Positions 40,553-51,255 are shown, numbered from the stretch's first letter. The stretch: 64,000 nt of DNA from Pegoplata infirma (GCA_963921195.1 OY992537.1:75646894-75710893); one strand, 5' to 3'. Translations and numbers: made by a program. The notes: a model not told the origin generated them from the sequence alone.

Positions 40553-41800
40553 TTTGTCAACATTGGATTTTCCCAAGTGTCCGGGCAAATTTTTATTGTC
40601 CTAGGTCTAAAACTTATGTGGTACAAATTTGAGGTCAATCGGATTAAATTAACCCGTGGCGCCCGGCGGTCAAAGTTTTGGATTTTTGAAAAACTGTTAA
40701 AAATAAAATTAAAAAAATATTAATCTTTCGACACATCATATTTGTTAATTTAGATGCGCTGAGCACGAATATCAAAAAAAAAGTTAAAATCGCTCGATCG
40801 GTTTTCGAGATTTCGCCATTTCAAATTTGTAAAAAACGGCGGTTTTTTCCTACGTTCAAGAAATTTTTTAAAAAAAGTCTCAAAATTTCATTACGCCAAC
40901 CCTTTTGTAGAGCTTGAGACAATCTTTCATTTAAAACTAATTTGAGCCAAATCCGATCATTTTAAGCCATCGATCAAAGTTTTGGCTTTTTAGAAACTTT
41001 TTACCAAAAACCCTAAACTTTGATCGAAGGGTACCACGGGTTAAAATGATCGGATTTGGCTCGAATTAAGCTTAAATGAAAGATTGTATCAAGCTCTATG
41101 AAAGGGTTAAAATCAAGAAATTTTTAGAGTTTTTTAAAAAAAATTCTTAAACGTAGGAAAAAACCGCCAATTTTGCAATTTTTTGACAAATTTTAAATGG
41201 CGATATCTCGAAAACCGTTCGACGGATTTTAAAAATTTTTTGATATTCGTATTCAGCGAATATATTAATAAAAATGGTGTATCGCAAGATATTTATTTTT
41301 TTTATTTTTTCATTTTCAAAAATCCTAAATTTTGGTGGAAATTTTCCAAAAGTCCAAAACTTTGATCGAAGGGCGCCAGGGCTTAAAATGATCGAATTAG
41401 CCTCAAATTAGTTTGAAATGAAAGATTGTCTCTAGCTCTACAAAAGGTCGGCGGAATGAAATTTTGAGACTTTTTTTAAAAAATTTCTTGAATGTAGGAA
41501 AAAACCTCCATTTTTTGCAAATTTCAAATAGCGATATCTCGAAAACTGTTCGACCGATTTTAATTTTTTTTGATATTCATGCTCAGCACATCAAAATTAA
41601 CAAATATGATGTGTCGAAAGATATATTTATTTTTTTATTTATTTTTTTTTTTTAATTTTTCAAAAATCCAAAACTTTGACCGCCGGGTGCCACGGGTTAA
41701 TTTAATCCGATTGGCCTCAAATTAGTACCACATGAGGTTTAGGCCTAGTAGAATAAAAAAATGCCCGGACTTTGAAAATCGGAGAAGAAAAAATTTTGCT
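40553..41800. mobile_element. Double palindrome, CGCCCGGCGGTC / TCCGGGCA family
   Basis: The outer arms 40575-40960 and 41400-41790 (GTCCGGGCAAATTTTTATTG and AATAAAAAAATGCCCGGACT; GTGGCGCCCGGCGGTC and GACCGCCGGGTGCCACGG) enclose a second inverted pair, 40960-41010 and 41012-41390, made of the same kind of sequence (GAGATTTCGCC and GGCGATATCTCGAAAACCG). The family therefore appears four times in alternating orientation. No coding content. Confidence 0.7.
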
Positions 41801-41944
41801 ATACAAACTCAATATGTTAAAGCAGAATATTAAACAAAATGGGTTTTAAGTGTTATTACTTGTTTTTATACTTTAGCTAATTGTAAGTGGGTAGAGACTA
41901 AGCTTCACGGACAACTGATTCGCTGTTCGCATCTCGGTGGGGAT

Positions 41945-42674
41945 CCCAGGAAAATTTTTCAGAACCGATTCTGACAACACTTGTTCTAGAACAGGTTCTT
42001 CGGTAACCATACACTGTTACATTTTAATTATTCAGAACAAGTTAAGTGAAAATTATTGTGAAGCTTGTTCTCTGCAATCAAAGTTTCATAACATTTTGGT
42101 TCTCAGGAATTAAAAAAAAATTATGTGTCAAAAAAATTAAAAAATAAATATCATTTTTTTTGTGTTCACCAAGAAAAAACACGAAATTCTATGAAAATAT
42201 CAGGATATTATCGTGAAAATTGTTGATACGATAGTAAGTAAATTAAATTTTGATTGTTTGGGTCGGGACAAATACTAATAAAATAATGTTTTTCATTTTT
42301 TTTGCAGAAAATTCATGTTCTGGTGTATCTTTATTGCAAGGCCAAAAATGCAATTTTGGAGGCGAAAAAGGATGTATGTGTGTTAAAAAAAATTAATATA
42401 CGATGTCATATAGGATTATCTTTATCTTTATCTTTTTTTTAATAAATTAATGCAATTCAAAATATTTCTTTAATTCTCATTTCTGTTCTAAATTTTACTT
42501 CTAGAACCGGTTCCGAAGAACAAAAATGTGTTCCAATTTTGCTTACAAACACCTGTTGCTTTTGGGACAATCCCTTTGTAAAAAGAATCGGTGTTGCACA
42601 AGAATTAGAACAGGTTCTAGGGAAGCATAAGTTGTTCCACAATCGGTTCTTTGCAACTGAAAATTTTGCTGGGA
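41945..42674. mobile_element. MITE-like element, TIR CCCAGSAAAATTTT
   Basis: CCCAGGAAAATTTTTCAGAA at the left and CTGAAAATTTTGCTGGG at the right are inverted. Inner GAACCGATTCTGACAACAC and the complement-like CACAATCGGTTCTTTG, and several GAACAGGTTCT words, continue the pairing. The flanks show no clear duplication. The 61-aa minus-strand frame at 42457 lies in the right arm. Confidence 0.65.
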
Positions 42675-42775
42675 TAAGTAAAAAAACATAAATTTTTAAA
42701 AATAGAAAATTGTTAATAAATAAAATAATAAAAAAAATAAAAAAATTTGAAATAATAAAATAAATAAAAATAGAG

Positions 42776-43013
42776 TTGAAGGGCTTACTGCAAAAACTTG
42801 ATAAGCAACATTTTATTTTTGGTATTCTTTGCGTTCTACTGATGTTCCACAGACAGATTTTTGGCGGAAGTCTAGCTTAAACCCTTTGTACAATTATCTA
42901 AAGTATGAAAGTTTGCTAAAGTTATATTATTTATAATATTTCAAAAGTTTTAAGGCAAAAATCGCCATAAAATGAAATGTTGCTTATCGCGTTTTTTACA
43001 ATAAGCCCTTCAA
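42776..43013. mobile_element. MITE, TIR TTGAAGGGCTTAYTG
   Basis: TTGAAGGGCTTACTGCAAAA and TTTTACAATAAGCCCTTCAA are inverted ends. GATAAGCAACATTTTATTTT and its inverted partner ATGAAATGTTGCTTATC follow inward. It is 238 bp and non-coding. Confidence 0.8.
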
Positions 43014-44075
43014 TTGAATAGTAACTTTTTTAGGTTTCTGGTTTCTATGAATTTGTTTCATAGATTCTATGCAGGGGATCATATGCTCGGTATTGACCGA
43101 CTATAATTTGCATACTTGTTTTTATTGTAAAACAAAATATACAAATTCTTTTATGCAATTTTTAATTTAAAACTAAAAAAATAAAATTCTAATTAAAATC
43201 GATGTCATATCTACAAAAAAAAATTTAATACCAAAATTTTAATTAAATTTTCTTCTATTTTCTAATTTTGCATGGCTTTTTTTTGTTAAGTATCTTTTAA
43301 TGATATAAATGTTCAATCATAAATTTTCAACATCATTTAGGAGAAAAAAAACAAACTTATCGAAAAATTTAATTAAAAATTTTTACCACACAATTTTCAC
43401 AACACAACCCTTTTGCTTAATTGAAATAATCCTTAAACATTTCTTATCTACACTTCATCTACATTTTAAGTAGTTTTGAAAACTTTGATAATCACACACT
43501 CACACACACACACATACATACATAACAACATAAACAATGTGAGTGTATAAGAAAAAAAAACTAACACATGTGAAATTAGTATAACCACAGCCTTACACAT
43601 AAACTCAATAAACCACCTAAGCCACCACAACCACCACCACGACAACTAACACACACACACACCAATTTTGTTACTAAAGAAAAAGGCATTTTCCGCAATT
43701 TATTGTCAACCCATACACAAAAAACACTTGTACGTGTAAGGAGTATAAAACTATTTTTGTGTAAAATGATTTTATCTATTCAATAGTATTTAATATATTA
43801 CGAAAATTACACAACAACAACAACAACAACAACAAAACAGCATTTAACTTTTTCCATTCATTAATGATCTTTAGAAAACAAAAAAATAAGAAAAAACGTG
43901 TTTACTTTTTACAACCTCATACACTTGTATGTATTATTTATAAAACAAAAGATAAAATTATTTATATGCGTCTGTAAATTGTAATGTATTGTATTGAATT
44001 TTTTTTATGGGAAAACAGTGATGCCAACTTAAAACATAAAATAACATGAAGAGAAATTAAATTCGACTGCGATAA
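43014..44075. other. About 1 kb of probable unique sequence with CA and CAA microsatellites
   Basis: CACACACACACACATACATA near 43500, CACACACACACACC near 43651 and (CAA)8 at 43811-43836. No long frame or transposon end. It resembles ordinary fly intron. Confidence 0.45.
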
Positions 44076-44340
44076 ATTCGTGAACACCCACGCCTCGGCC
44101 GAAATAACTTTAACCCCAAAATGCAATAACTTTTACCTCAAAATGATAATGAATTTGGGGTGCTGCGCTACTATATTTCGACGAAAATCAAAATCTTCGC
44201 AAGAGCCGTTTTTAAAAAAATCGCTGTCAAATATCAAAAAAATTGATATTTTTAGAAGATGTATTGATTAGCTCCATCTTTCGAAAAGAAAAGCCATCAG
44301 GTCTCCTATTGAACGATTCTTTCGGAAGCCATATTGTCGA
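44076..44340. other. Unassigned, slightly less AT-rich
   Basis: Two overlapping frames of 63-65 aa occur but show no motif. The second runs into the SINE-like segment that follows. Confidence 0.3.
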
Positions 44341-44470
44341 TCATTTTGTGGGTTCGATTCCCACAAAAACCTTTGGTCGATTTCGCTACAACGAGACGAC
44401 GGTCATTGTTACCAGTCCTCGTTTAGGTTTAAATTATTAAAAATGATTTGTAATTAAATTGGGAACATTG
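44341..44470 (+). mobile_element. tRNA-derived SINE, second family, truncated copy
   Basis: It contains the perfect B box GGTTCGATTCC (44351-44361), then CCACAAAAACC and a tail (GGTCGATTTCGCTACAACGA, GACGACGGTCATTGTTACCA, AGGTTTAAATTATTAAAAAT) that matches 58361-58460 nearly base for base. The A box is missing, so the 5' end is lost. Confidence 0.7.
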
Positions 44471-44589
44471 GATCAAAAAAAATATTAATTAAAAAAAATT
44501 AAAAAAAATAAGACGATTTGATTCTTAGAAGTTTACCAGATGGAAATTTATCAGGCTTTCCATAATATTATAGATAGTCTGCCTAGGAA

Positions 44590-44744
44590 CATAAAATATA
44601 TTGGTGTCAAACTTCATGAGGACATATTCGTGCTCTTGCGCAAAACAGTAAATCATGATATTTTTGCTGAAATAATGTTTTATTGATTTTCCACTTCATG
44701 CAAAACGATTTAAAATGCGGGTCATGGACCCCATTAAGTTTATA
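44590..44744. repeat. Degraded composite core and mini-me edge
   Basis: AAAACAGTAAATCATGATAT (44642) is a worn version of the core palindrome. GGACCCCATTAAGTTTATA is the mini-me word that is interrupted by the next element and continues at 45570 with TATTATTGATCC. Confidence 0.5.
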
Positions 44745-45059
44745 CAGGGTGACTAAAATTGAACGAAGGGGTTCTAATTCCTTATAACTTTTTAAAATAT
44801 TTTGTTTTTTTTTTTTTTTGTTTTCATTTCTTTTCAATATTTAGTAGACGAGACCTGGGAAATTTAAAGTAGAACAATACACAATTGAACAATGTGACCA
44901 AATCGTTGAAATTTATTTTTAAAATCAAGGGTTCATTGTTTTGACTGAACTTTGCTTATCGTCGATATTTTGATGTTCGGTTTGCATCCTTAGAGTCAAA
45001 AATTGGCAGAAAGAACCTTCCTAATGTCGGCAGACGAAACGGGGCACAAGATTGGCAAT

Positions 45060-45158
45060 ATTGAACGGGTATAGAAGAGTATTCTGAAAGATGGAGAAAT
45101 ATCAACCAGAAGACGGTTGGCCTGTTACGAGCGTCCTTTCGAAGAATTTTGCATTTAA
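45060..45158 (+). pseudogene. Transposase helix-turn-helix fragment, left arm
   Basis: The frame IERV-stop-KSILKDGEISTRRR is a broken form of the IERVNESILKD...TSARGRS segment of the opposite arm, part of the DUF4817-type DNA-binding region of Tc1/mariner-like transposases. There is an in-frame TAG at 45072-45074. The rest of the protein is missing. Confidence 0.65.
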
Positions 45159-45183
45159 TAAAAATGATTCAATACAAAATTCA

Positions 45184-45408
45184 TCTTGTCCAAGCTTGTA
45201 TTAAATGCAAAATTCTATGCAACGGCTCTGGTGAGAGCCAAGTTGTGCTACGTCCCCTGGCTGATGTTTCTCTATCTTTCAGAATACTCTCATTTACACG
45301 TTCGATAATGTCATTCGTGTGCACCTTTCGTCATCTGCCGGCACCAGGAGGGTTCCTTACTGTCCCTTGTTGTCGAAAATGTGCAAACAGAGTGTTTACT
45401 GTTGATTC
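45184..45408 (-). pseudogene. Transposase helix-turn-helix fragment, right arm
   Basis: ESTVNTLFAHFRQQGTVRNP followed by PGAGR, a TGA stop (45331-45333), then RKVHTNDIIERVNESILKDR, ETSARGRSTTWLSPEPLHRI and LHLIQAWTR. This follows the usual plan of a DUF4817-type domain: helix with STV..LFxxF, a GTVxxxPxxGR linker, then the IERV...SxRxxS..LxxSxxxLHRIL helix-turn-helix that binds the transposon ends. It covers about 75 codons with one stop and no catalytic domain. The 88-aa plus-strand frame over it is the antisense shadow. Confidence 0.75.
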
Positions 45409-45569
45409 TGATTAGTCAAAACAATATGCCGTTGATTTGAAAAATTATGTATTGTTCCATTTTAAATTCCCCAAGTCTCCTTTCCAAAATACTAAAAAAA
45501 AAACAAAAAAAAAATTATTTAAACAAGTTATAAGGAATTCAACCCCCCTCGTTCACTTTGGGCACCTTG

Positions 45570-45780
45570 AATATTATTGATCCATTTCTAAGACACTCTT
45601 GCTATATACATCCGCCCATATATCTGTTAAAAGCAAGATGCTGCCCAAACCAAAAGAGCTGTAAATTTGGTAAATGAATGTATTACTTAAAATATTAAAA
45701 AAAATTGTATGCAAAAAAAAAATTGATAAAAAAAAAGTTTTGATGAACAAAAAAAAGTATGTAAAAACTGCCGTTTTTAA
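45570..45780 (+). repeat. mini-me continuation and short minisatellite
   Basis: TATTATTGATCCATTTC, TAAGACACTCTTGCTAT, CATCCGCCCATATATCTG and CCAAAAGAGCTGTAAATTTG parallel 5095-5180, followed by TTGATAAAAAAAAAGTTTTG-type units. Confidence 0.55.
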
Positions 45781-45935
45781 AGGATTTCAAATTTTTTAAC
45801 GTGAAAAAAAAGAACAATTTTGATTATAAATAATTTATTTTGAGTAAAAAAACTTTTTTTTGTCATTTGTGTAAAAAAAAACACAAATTTTTTTTAGTGT
45901 AAAATATTTTTCGAATGTAAATTTTCCCTTTTAGG
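45781..45935. other. Low-complexity A/T stretch
   Basis: Simple sequence between two mini-me units. Confidence 0.35.
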
Positions 45936-46275
45936 GAAAATAAACAATAACTTTTGAACCCCTGGACCGATCTGGCTGAAATTCTATACGAACCAGACCA
46001 AGGGCATATTTGTAAAGCTTTAGCAGCCCACCTGTTTTCTCGAAGTTTTCGTGTTCTTTTTTTGCTTATAACTTTTGAACCACTGGACTGATTTTGCTGG
46101 AATGTAATACCGACCTGAACAGGTAAATGACCTACATATATGCCGAACTTCAGGAGCCTCCGTAAAGTCTTTAAAAAGTTATCGTGTTTTCAATAGACAG
46201 ACAGACGGACGGACATCGCTAGATCGTCTTGAAATCGATCGAGGATCATAAATATACACACTTTATGGGGCCCTT
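45936..46275 (-). repeat. mini-me unit on the minus strand with TTTTGAACCACTGG repeats, copy 2
   Basis: TAACTTTTGAACCCCTGGAC, ACTTTTGAACCACTGGACTG, CTTCAGGAGCCTCCGTAAAG, AGACAGACAGACGGACGG, GACATCGCTAGATCGTC and GATCGAGGATCATAAATA match 36890-37260. Confidence 0.75.
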
Positions 46276-46309
46276 GACCATCAAAGAACAATATAAATAA
46301 AATGGAAAA

Positions 46310-46520
46310 ATCAATTTTTGATGCAAAAAAAAATATTTGATGAAAAATTTTTTCCGATGAAAAAAAAAAATAATATATTAATGAAAAAGTAAGAGTGTTA
46401 AATTCGGCTGTGCCGAATCTTTTATACCCTCCAAAATGTTAAAAAAAATTGTCAGGGGCGTTTTTTGTGGCGGGGGGGTTACTGGGGGTCAGTGGGGCAC
46501 TTTGAGAGCACCTTTCCATC
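46310..46520 (-). repeat. Minisatellite patch and mini-me end with hairpin
   Basis: On the minus strand GGAGGGTATAAAAGATTCGG, the intact hairpin ATTCGGCACAGCCGAAT (46399-46415), then TTAACACTCTTACTT; upstream on that strand lie CCCCCCGCCACAAAAAACGC and CCCTGACA. TTGATGAAAAATTTT-type units flank it at 46310-46395. Confidence 0.65.
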
Positions 46521-46915
46521 GCGATAAATATACCAAATGTTTCATTTATTTAACAAAAATACAAAAAAACATGTAAAAATCGTGTATTTTTCAGATGTTT
46601 GTTCAGTTCTTCAAGGGGAAACTTTTTTCCCCCTGACCCGATTTTGCCCATTCACGAACTTAACCTGCCTATGAACATGAGACATATTTGTGCCAAACTT
46701 CAGGAGTCTAGCTGTTTTATTTTGGACTGCATTGTGTTATCTACAGACAGACAGATAGACGGACAGACGGACATTCACAGAATGTCTTAGAATCGATCAA
46801 AGATCAATAATATATATACTTTATGGGGTCCTCGACCGATATTTCGATGCGTTACAAACGGAATGACAAAGTGAGTATACCCCCATACTGTGGTTGGACG
46901 GTATAAAAATAAATG
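46521..46915 (-). repeat. mini-me unit on the minus strand, near complete
   Basis: TTCAAGGGGAAACTTTTTTC, ACTTCAGGAGTCTAGCTG, ACAGACAGACAGATAGACGG, AATGTCTTAGAATCGATCAA, AATAATATATATACTTTATG, GGGGTCCTCGACCGATATTT, CGATGCGTTACAAACGGAAT and GGTTGGACGGTATAAAA, in the order of the intact copy. Confidence 0.8.
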
Positions 46916-47175
46916 ATAATGAAAAAAAAATGATGACACAAAATAATGTTAGGTTTTATTCATCAGCTGGTGAAATACGTTTTTATTTACCAGAAGGTGA
47001 ATTATTATCCAAGTTACAAACCTTTTTGGTTTTAAGAAAATGAAAACAGTAATTCTTATTTAATTTTTTTAGGCGGTTGCTTATATAGTTAAACTAAGGT
47101 TGCGTCCAACATCATTTTTAAAATTAGTCACCTGCCTAAAAACATTATCATTAAAAAAAAAATGTAAAGTGTTTA
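46916..47175 (+). repeat. TTCACCAGCTGGTGAA module, second copy
   Basis: TTCATCAGCTGGTGAAATAC, TTACCAGAAGGTGAATTATT, ATCCAAGTTACAAACC, AAGAAAATGAAAACAGTAAT, GCTTATATAGTTAAACTAAG and ATTAGTCACCTGCCTAAAAA parallel 13831-14050. A short GATAATGAAAAAAAAATGAT stretch stands in for the minisatellite. Confidence 0.75.
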
Positions 47176-47443
47176 AAGTGTCCGCTTTATCATAAAATAC
47201 CCGACATTAAAAAGACTAAGACTAATATTACGAGGTTGTAGGTATTATGAATTTTACAGAAAAAAACGAATTGTTATATTGACCCCCATATTTGTGAATA
47301 CAATTAACATTTTTACTGAAAATGCTCCTATATGGAAATTTGTGATATCAACTAACGTTTGTAAATATTGATTGTTGAAAAATAAAATGTAAAAAAAATT
47401 GATAAACGAGTTTGTAATAGTTCTCTAAAATTATTATATGTAT
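47176..47443. other. Unassigned spacer
   Basis: No feature recognised. Confidence 0.3.
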
Positions 47444-47871
47444 TGACAAACGTACAAAATCTTAATTTTTTTTTCAACAAAGAAATTCAACAAACACAAA
47501 CCCTTGCGAAATAATGTAAGAGACGAAGAAGTTGAAAGAAAGTATGAAGTGAGGTTGAGATTGCTAGAAATAGAATTGTAGTGTTGGAAACTGTCAAAAT
47601 TTATTCTGTAGAAACTATAAATATTCACATATATAAAAAAACAGTTTTCATTAACAAGACACACCGACATTTAAAATCCTACTGATGATGACACTAACTG
47701 GGGTGTTTGAAACCGGTATAGGAAATACCAGAAATGTCTATAATTTTTAGAAATTCAATTTTTCTTCTGCATTTTTTCAACTTGAACCCTTATAACAAAC
47801 AAAATTAGTTGATCTGACAAACGTAAAAATCTTATTTTTTTTTTTCAACAAAATAATTCAACAAACACAAA
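47444..47871 (-). mobile_element. Penelope-like 3' fragment A with 57-bp flanking direct repeats
   Basis: The core 47501-47814 reappears inverted at 62966-63260. On both sides stand 57-base direct repeats (47444-47500 and 47815-47871: TGACAAACGT, TTTTTTTCAACAAA, AATTCAACAAACACAAA), about 90% alike. The core begins CCCTTGCGAAATAATG and ends CAACTTGAACCCTTATAAC. It holds a hammerhead-like motif at 47682-47740. The copies end at different 5' points, as retroelements do. The Penelope assignment rests on the ribozyme-like motif and is tentative. The 78-aa minus-strand frame is shared with the other copy only because the DNA is. Confidence 0.6.
47682..47740 (+). ncRNA. Hammerhead-ribozyme-like core, copy A
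   Basis: CTGATGA (47682-47688), a stem ACAC...GTGT (about 47691-47705), GAAA (47709-47712), then the stem GGTAT-AGGA-AATACC (47715-47729). This is the order of a hammerhead catalytic core. The bases after the last stem do not clearly give the UH cleavage site, so activity is doubtful. Penelope-like elements are known to carry such motifs. Confidence 0.4.
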
Positions 47872-48375
47872 AACTATTTGTTGACATGATAAAATAATTT
47901 TGAAATAAAATTACTTGACGGAGTTTGTTAAAAACAAAATTGAAGTTTTGTATTATAGACTAACAGGCGGCCGTTTTTATTAAATGTTTGGTGGATTTGG
48001 TGGATTTACAATTGCTGTTTGTTGATTTAAATTTGAAGATTTTATTTTCTGTGTACTAATTGTAAGTAGTGGGTACAAAAAGCGCTAAATAGATATCATC
48101 GACCAATGATAAACTTTTTTTTTTTAGTTTGTGTTGAAATTAGTTTATAAGTTTATTGGTTTTAAAACCTTCATAGGTTTATGTAAAAAGCTTGTAAAAG
48201 TTTTATTTCCTGCTGATATTCGTATACCATTATATGAATATTTATTTATCGATAGTTTTTGCAAATTTTTGTTTTGTTAAAATGTTTTGCAGAAGTTATC
48301 GCAGCTATACAGCCTATATGGTAGAAAGAAGAACTTAAGATTAACAAATAATTCGTCTTTTATATTTGAAACGAA
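47872..48375. other. Unassigned AT-rich sequence
   Basis: No long frame, TIR or tandem structure was seen. Confidence 0.35.
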
Positions 48376-48377
48376 TA

Positions 48378-49138
48378 CACTCAAAAAAGAAACACTATCC
48401 GGAAATCGTTAAACTAGTTAATGATACTTTTCTAGCTAAAATAATAGTTTTCAGTCAATTTTCCAGACATTAAGAAAACTTTAACGATTTTTAAACAAAC
48501 AACAAATTTATTAAATTATTGTTTCTGTAAAGACAGTCGAGCTCAGGCTCTAATTATAATTATGTATTATAATTTTTCGATTTTGTTATATTTATTATTT
48601 AAATTTAAAACAGAAAAATAATTTTCCTGAAATTATTCTATAAGAACTTCATTAATTTAATTAGTCAAGGAAATAATGACCTCGAGCTAAAATAAACAAA
48701 CTCAAAATATAATATTTTTAAGATGGAATAGAACCGTTTTTTTTTTAATTGAACGGAATTCAAACAACAAACTCTTAAGATTCTGATACGCTATTTAAAA
48801 AGCCATCTGAAACTTCTGTACTTTTACTAATTCTGTTTGCTAAATTTTTTAACCTTATTTTGAAAACTTGTGGAATTATTGCAAATTGAATATTAAAATA
48901 AAATATTGAATATTGATTAAGCTAAAGCTAAAGTTTTTACGAAAGTTTTTAAGCTGGAACGAGGTGAAGGCAACTGTAAATAAGTTTTCATAAAAATGAA
49001 GAGAAAGAATTGGAAAACTTAGGAATGTTGCTCTTCAGAATTCAACAAATTTTTAAATTCGGATAAATTAAAAAAAATGCACGCAACGAATTATTTTTTC
49101 TTATTCGCCAAACATTTTATTTTGAGTGTAGTATGTAA
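48378..49138. mobile_element. TA-flanked element, TIR CACTCAAAA
   Basis: CACTCAAAAAAGAAAC at the left and TTTTATTTTGAGTG at the right stand next to TA (48376-48377, 49139-49140). The ends resemble the MITE at 29777-30654. It contains GTCGAGCTCAGGCTCTAATT (about 48536), near-identical to the minus strand at 2255-2300. No transposase. Confidence 0.65.
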
Positions 49139-49140
49139 AA

Positions 49141-49790
49141 ATATTTTTGTATTCATTTGTTGGTGTAGTTTTGTTTTTCAACCTATGGAAAAGTTTGTTT
49201 TGTAGGTTCTTTTTCTACTTATATTTATTTGGATGACGTTACATTTTTGTTGAGAAATTATTAGTTTTCTTTTGGTTAAAAAGGTTTTTCTTGTAAACAG
49301 AGATAGAGAAAAGTTTATTTATTGAAATTTATCAAAAAAGTTTTGTTTTTAACCAATTTTGTATACAGGATATATGAAAGTTATAAAAAAATTGCAAATA
49401 AGGTATATTGTGAAAAGGTGTTGATTTGTATATGAAAGAAAAATTAAACACAAGGAACCAAAAAGTTTAAATGATTAATGATTAATTTTTTTTTGTTGTT
49501 TTGTTTAACATGAAAAAAAGCATTCACTGTAAAAGATGATTGTGTGAGAAACGAACTTTTTTGTATTGTTCTGAGAAAAATTTAATTAAGATCGAGGTCA
49601 CATTTTGTTACAAATTATTACGATGACATTGTCAAAGTCAAAATTTTCAAGAAACTACAACCAGAGAATAAAATGCACTAAAATATAGGAAAATAAACTA
49701 AATTCAACGAAAATTAGCTCCAGTAACATGATTTCTTTCTTTTAAGCTCATATTTTTCTTAAAAATAAGGAAAGAAAATTAAAAAAAAAG
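49141..49790. other. Unassigned AT-rich sequence
   Basis: No gene or repeat boundary was recognised over about 650 bases. Confidence 0.35.
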
Positions 49791-50040
49791 TATTTGGCGG
49801 TCTTGTTCTACGTGCTAAAAAGGCTTCGCATTGGACCAAAGGTGGCAGTAAAAAACTCCTGCGAATTTTGTGCTGTTGGCCAAAACATTAAATCATGATA
49901 ATGTTTTGCTTTTTGATAAAAAAAAAATTATCAAATATATTTTGGATGAAAACAAAAAAATTTTTATAAAATTTTTTAAACAAAAAAGTTAGAGGAAACA
50001 AAATTTTTGATAAAAAACAATATTTAATAATTTTTTTTCA
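49791..50040 (+). repeat. Composite repeat core and minisatellite
   Basis: GGCGGTCTTGTTCTACGTGC, ACTCCTGCGAATTTTGTGC, the core palindrome (49882-49907), then TTTTTGATAAAAAAAAAATT and GAAACAAAATTTTTGATAA units, in the order of 12225-13800. Confidence 0.65.
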
Positions 50041-51255
50041 GGGTTGATTATAACTACTAATAGTAGTCATAAATAGTACCATATTCACTATTTCTATAGC
50101 AACTTTACTTAAAATATTAAAGGGGATCATATTTAATTAGTTTAAATACTTAAAATATGTTACTGAAAAAATATTTGAGCATCCTACTATAGTTAAAACT
50201 CATATGAACCCATAGTATATTTACTTAAAATATGCTGCTTAAATAAAATAGTAAGTAAAACCATATTGCTGTTTGTTGCATATATTCAGTTTCAAAAACT
50301 TAGAATAGCAATATTGTTTGCAATTTTAAGTTTCGTTTACTTAGAATATTAAGTGTGTTTACTATAGTTCGTGTTCTTCATATATTTCCAGTTTACTATA
50401 TTTTTAAGTAAGTTGTTGCATATTTTTTGTTTTACTATATTAGAAAAAATAAAAACACAAGTAGGAAATTTTTTTTTATGCGAATTATTATGGCGTAATG
50501 AAATCAGTTTGTATTTCATAGTATTTTGAATGTGAGGTTAATTATTATTTTAAAAATTGATATTGGCTATAGGGTTCTTACTATAACATTTATAGAAAAA
50601 GTTAAATAAGTATTAAATGAATATAAAAAATCCAATTTTAAGAATATTTCAATTGAAATTCAGAAAATATTATTTGATATTTAAAGCTTTTAAGTTTATG
50701 GATCTTATAAAAATAATAATTGAATTTTCTCAAATACGTGAGTATATTGAGTAGCTTATTCTAAAGAGCTTTTGAGACACACAAACATATTTAAATTTAA
50801 ATAAAAGCTTTTTTAAATTGTTGTTTTAAAAAGCTGGTCTTCAAAAGTCAAATTATTTTTTTAGCATGATACAGTGCAACCTCGCTCAACGCAACATAAA
50901 GAAGTTTTCGCCGTTGCGATAAATGAGGTTGTTGCGATAAACAAGTCAAAATTTTTCAGGGCGCTAATAATCTTTTATGGTTTAAATTGAAAAATAAAGA
51001 AATTTTATCACACATTTAAATCATTTATTTTTGAAATAAATTCATTTATTTTATTAAAAATAACACAAAAAGTACTATTAAAAATAAAGATATAAAAAAA
51101 AATCAGAGTAACACGGAAAGTTCAGAATTAGTAACATTTAAATTAAAAGCAATTTCAATAAAAAAATATGTTAATAAAAAAAGAAAACTGATAATTTTGG
51201 GATAAAAGTTGCGATGTCTGAGGTATTTTTTTTTTTGTAAACTTGCGTTAACTGA

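Larger units (their letters stand above)
44745..45569. mobile_element. Tc1/mariner-related foldback with two opposed transposase N-terminal fragments
   Basis: CAGGGTGACTAAAATTGAAC and TTCACTTTGGGCACCTTG are its ends, with TA at 44743-44744. On the right only a nearby TA is seen. Outside, a mini-me word is interrupted and resumes. Each arm carries the start of a transposase gene, reading inward from the two ends, and the rest of the gene is absent. The ends are related to those of 12540-13101. Confidence 0.75.

Noticed and set aside
43811..43836. Possible coding Gln or Asn tract
   Set aside because: The CAA microsatellite is short, lies among stops in all frames and has no splice context.
45149..45415. 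88-aa plus-strand frame
   Set aside because: Antisense of the transposase helix-turn-helix fragment on the minus strand.
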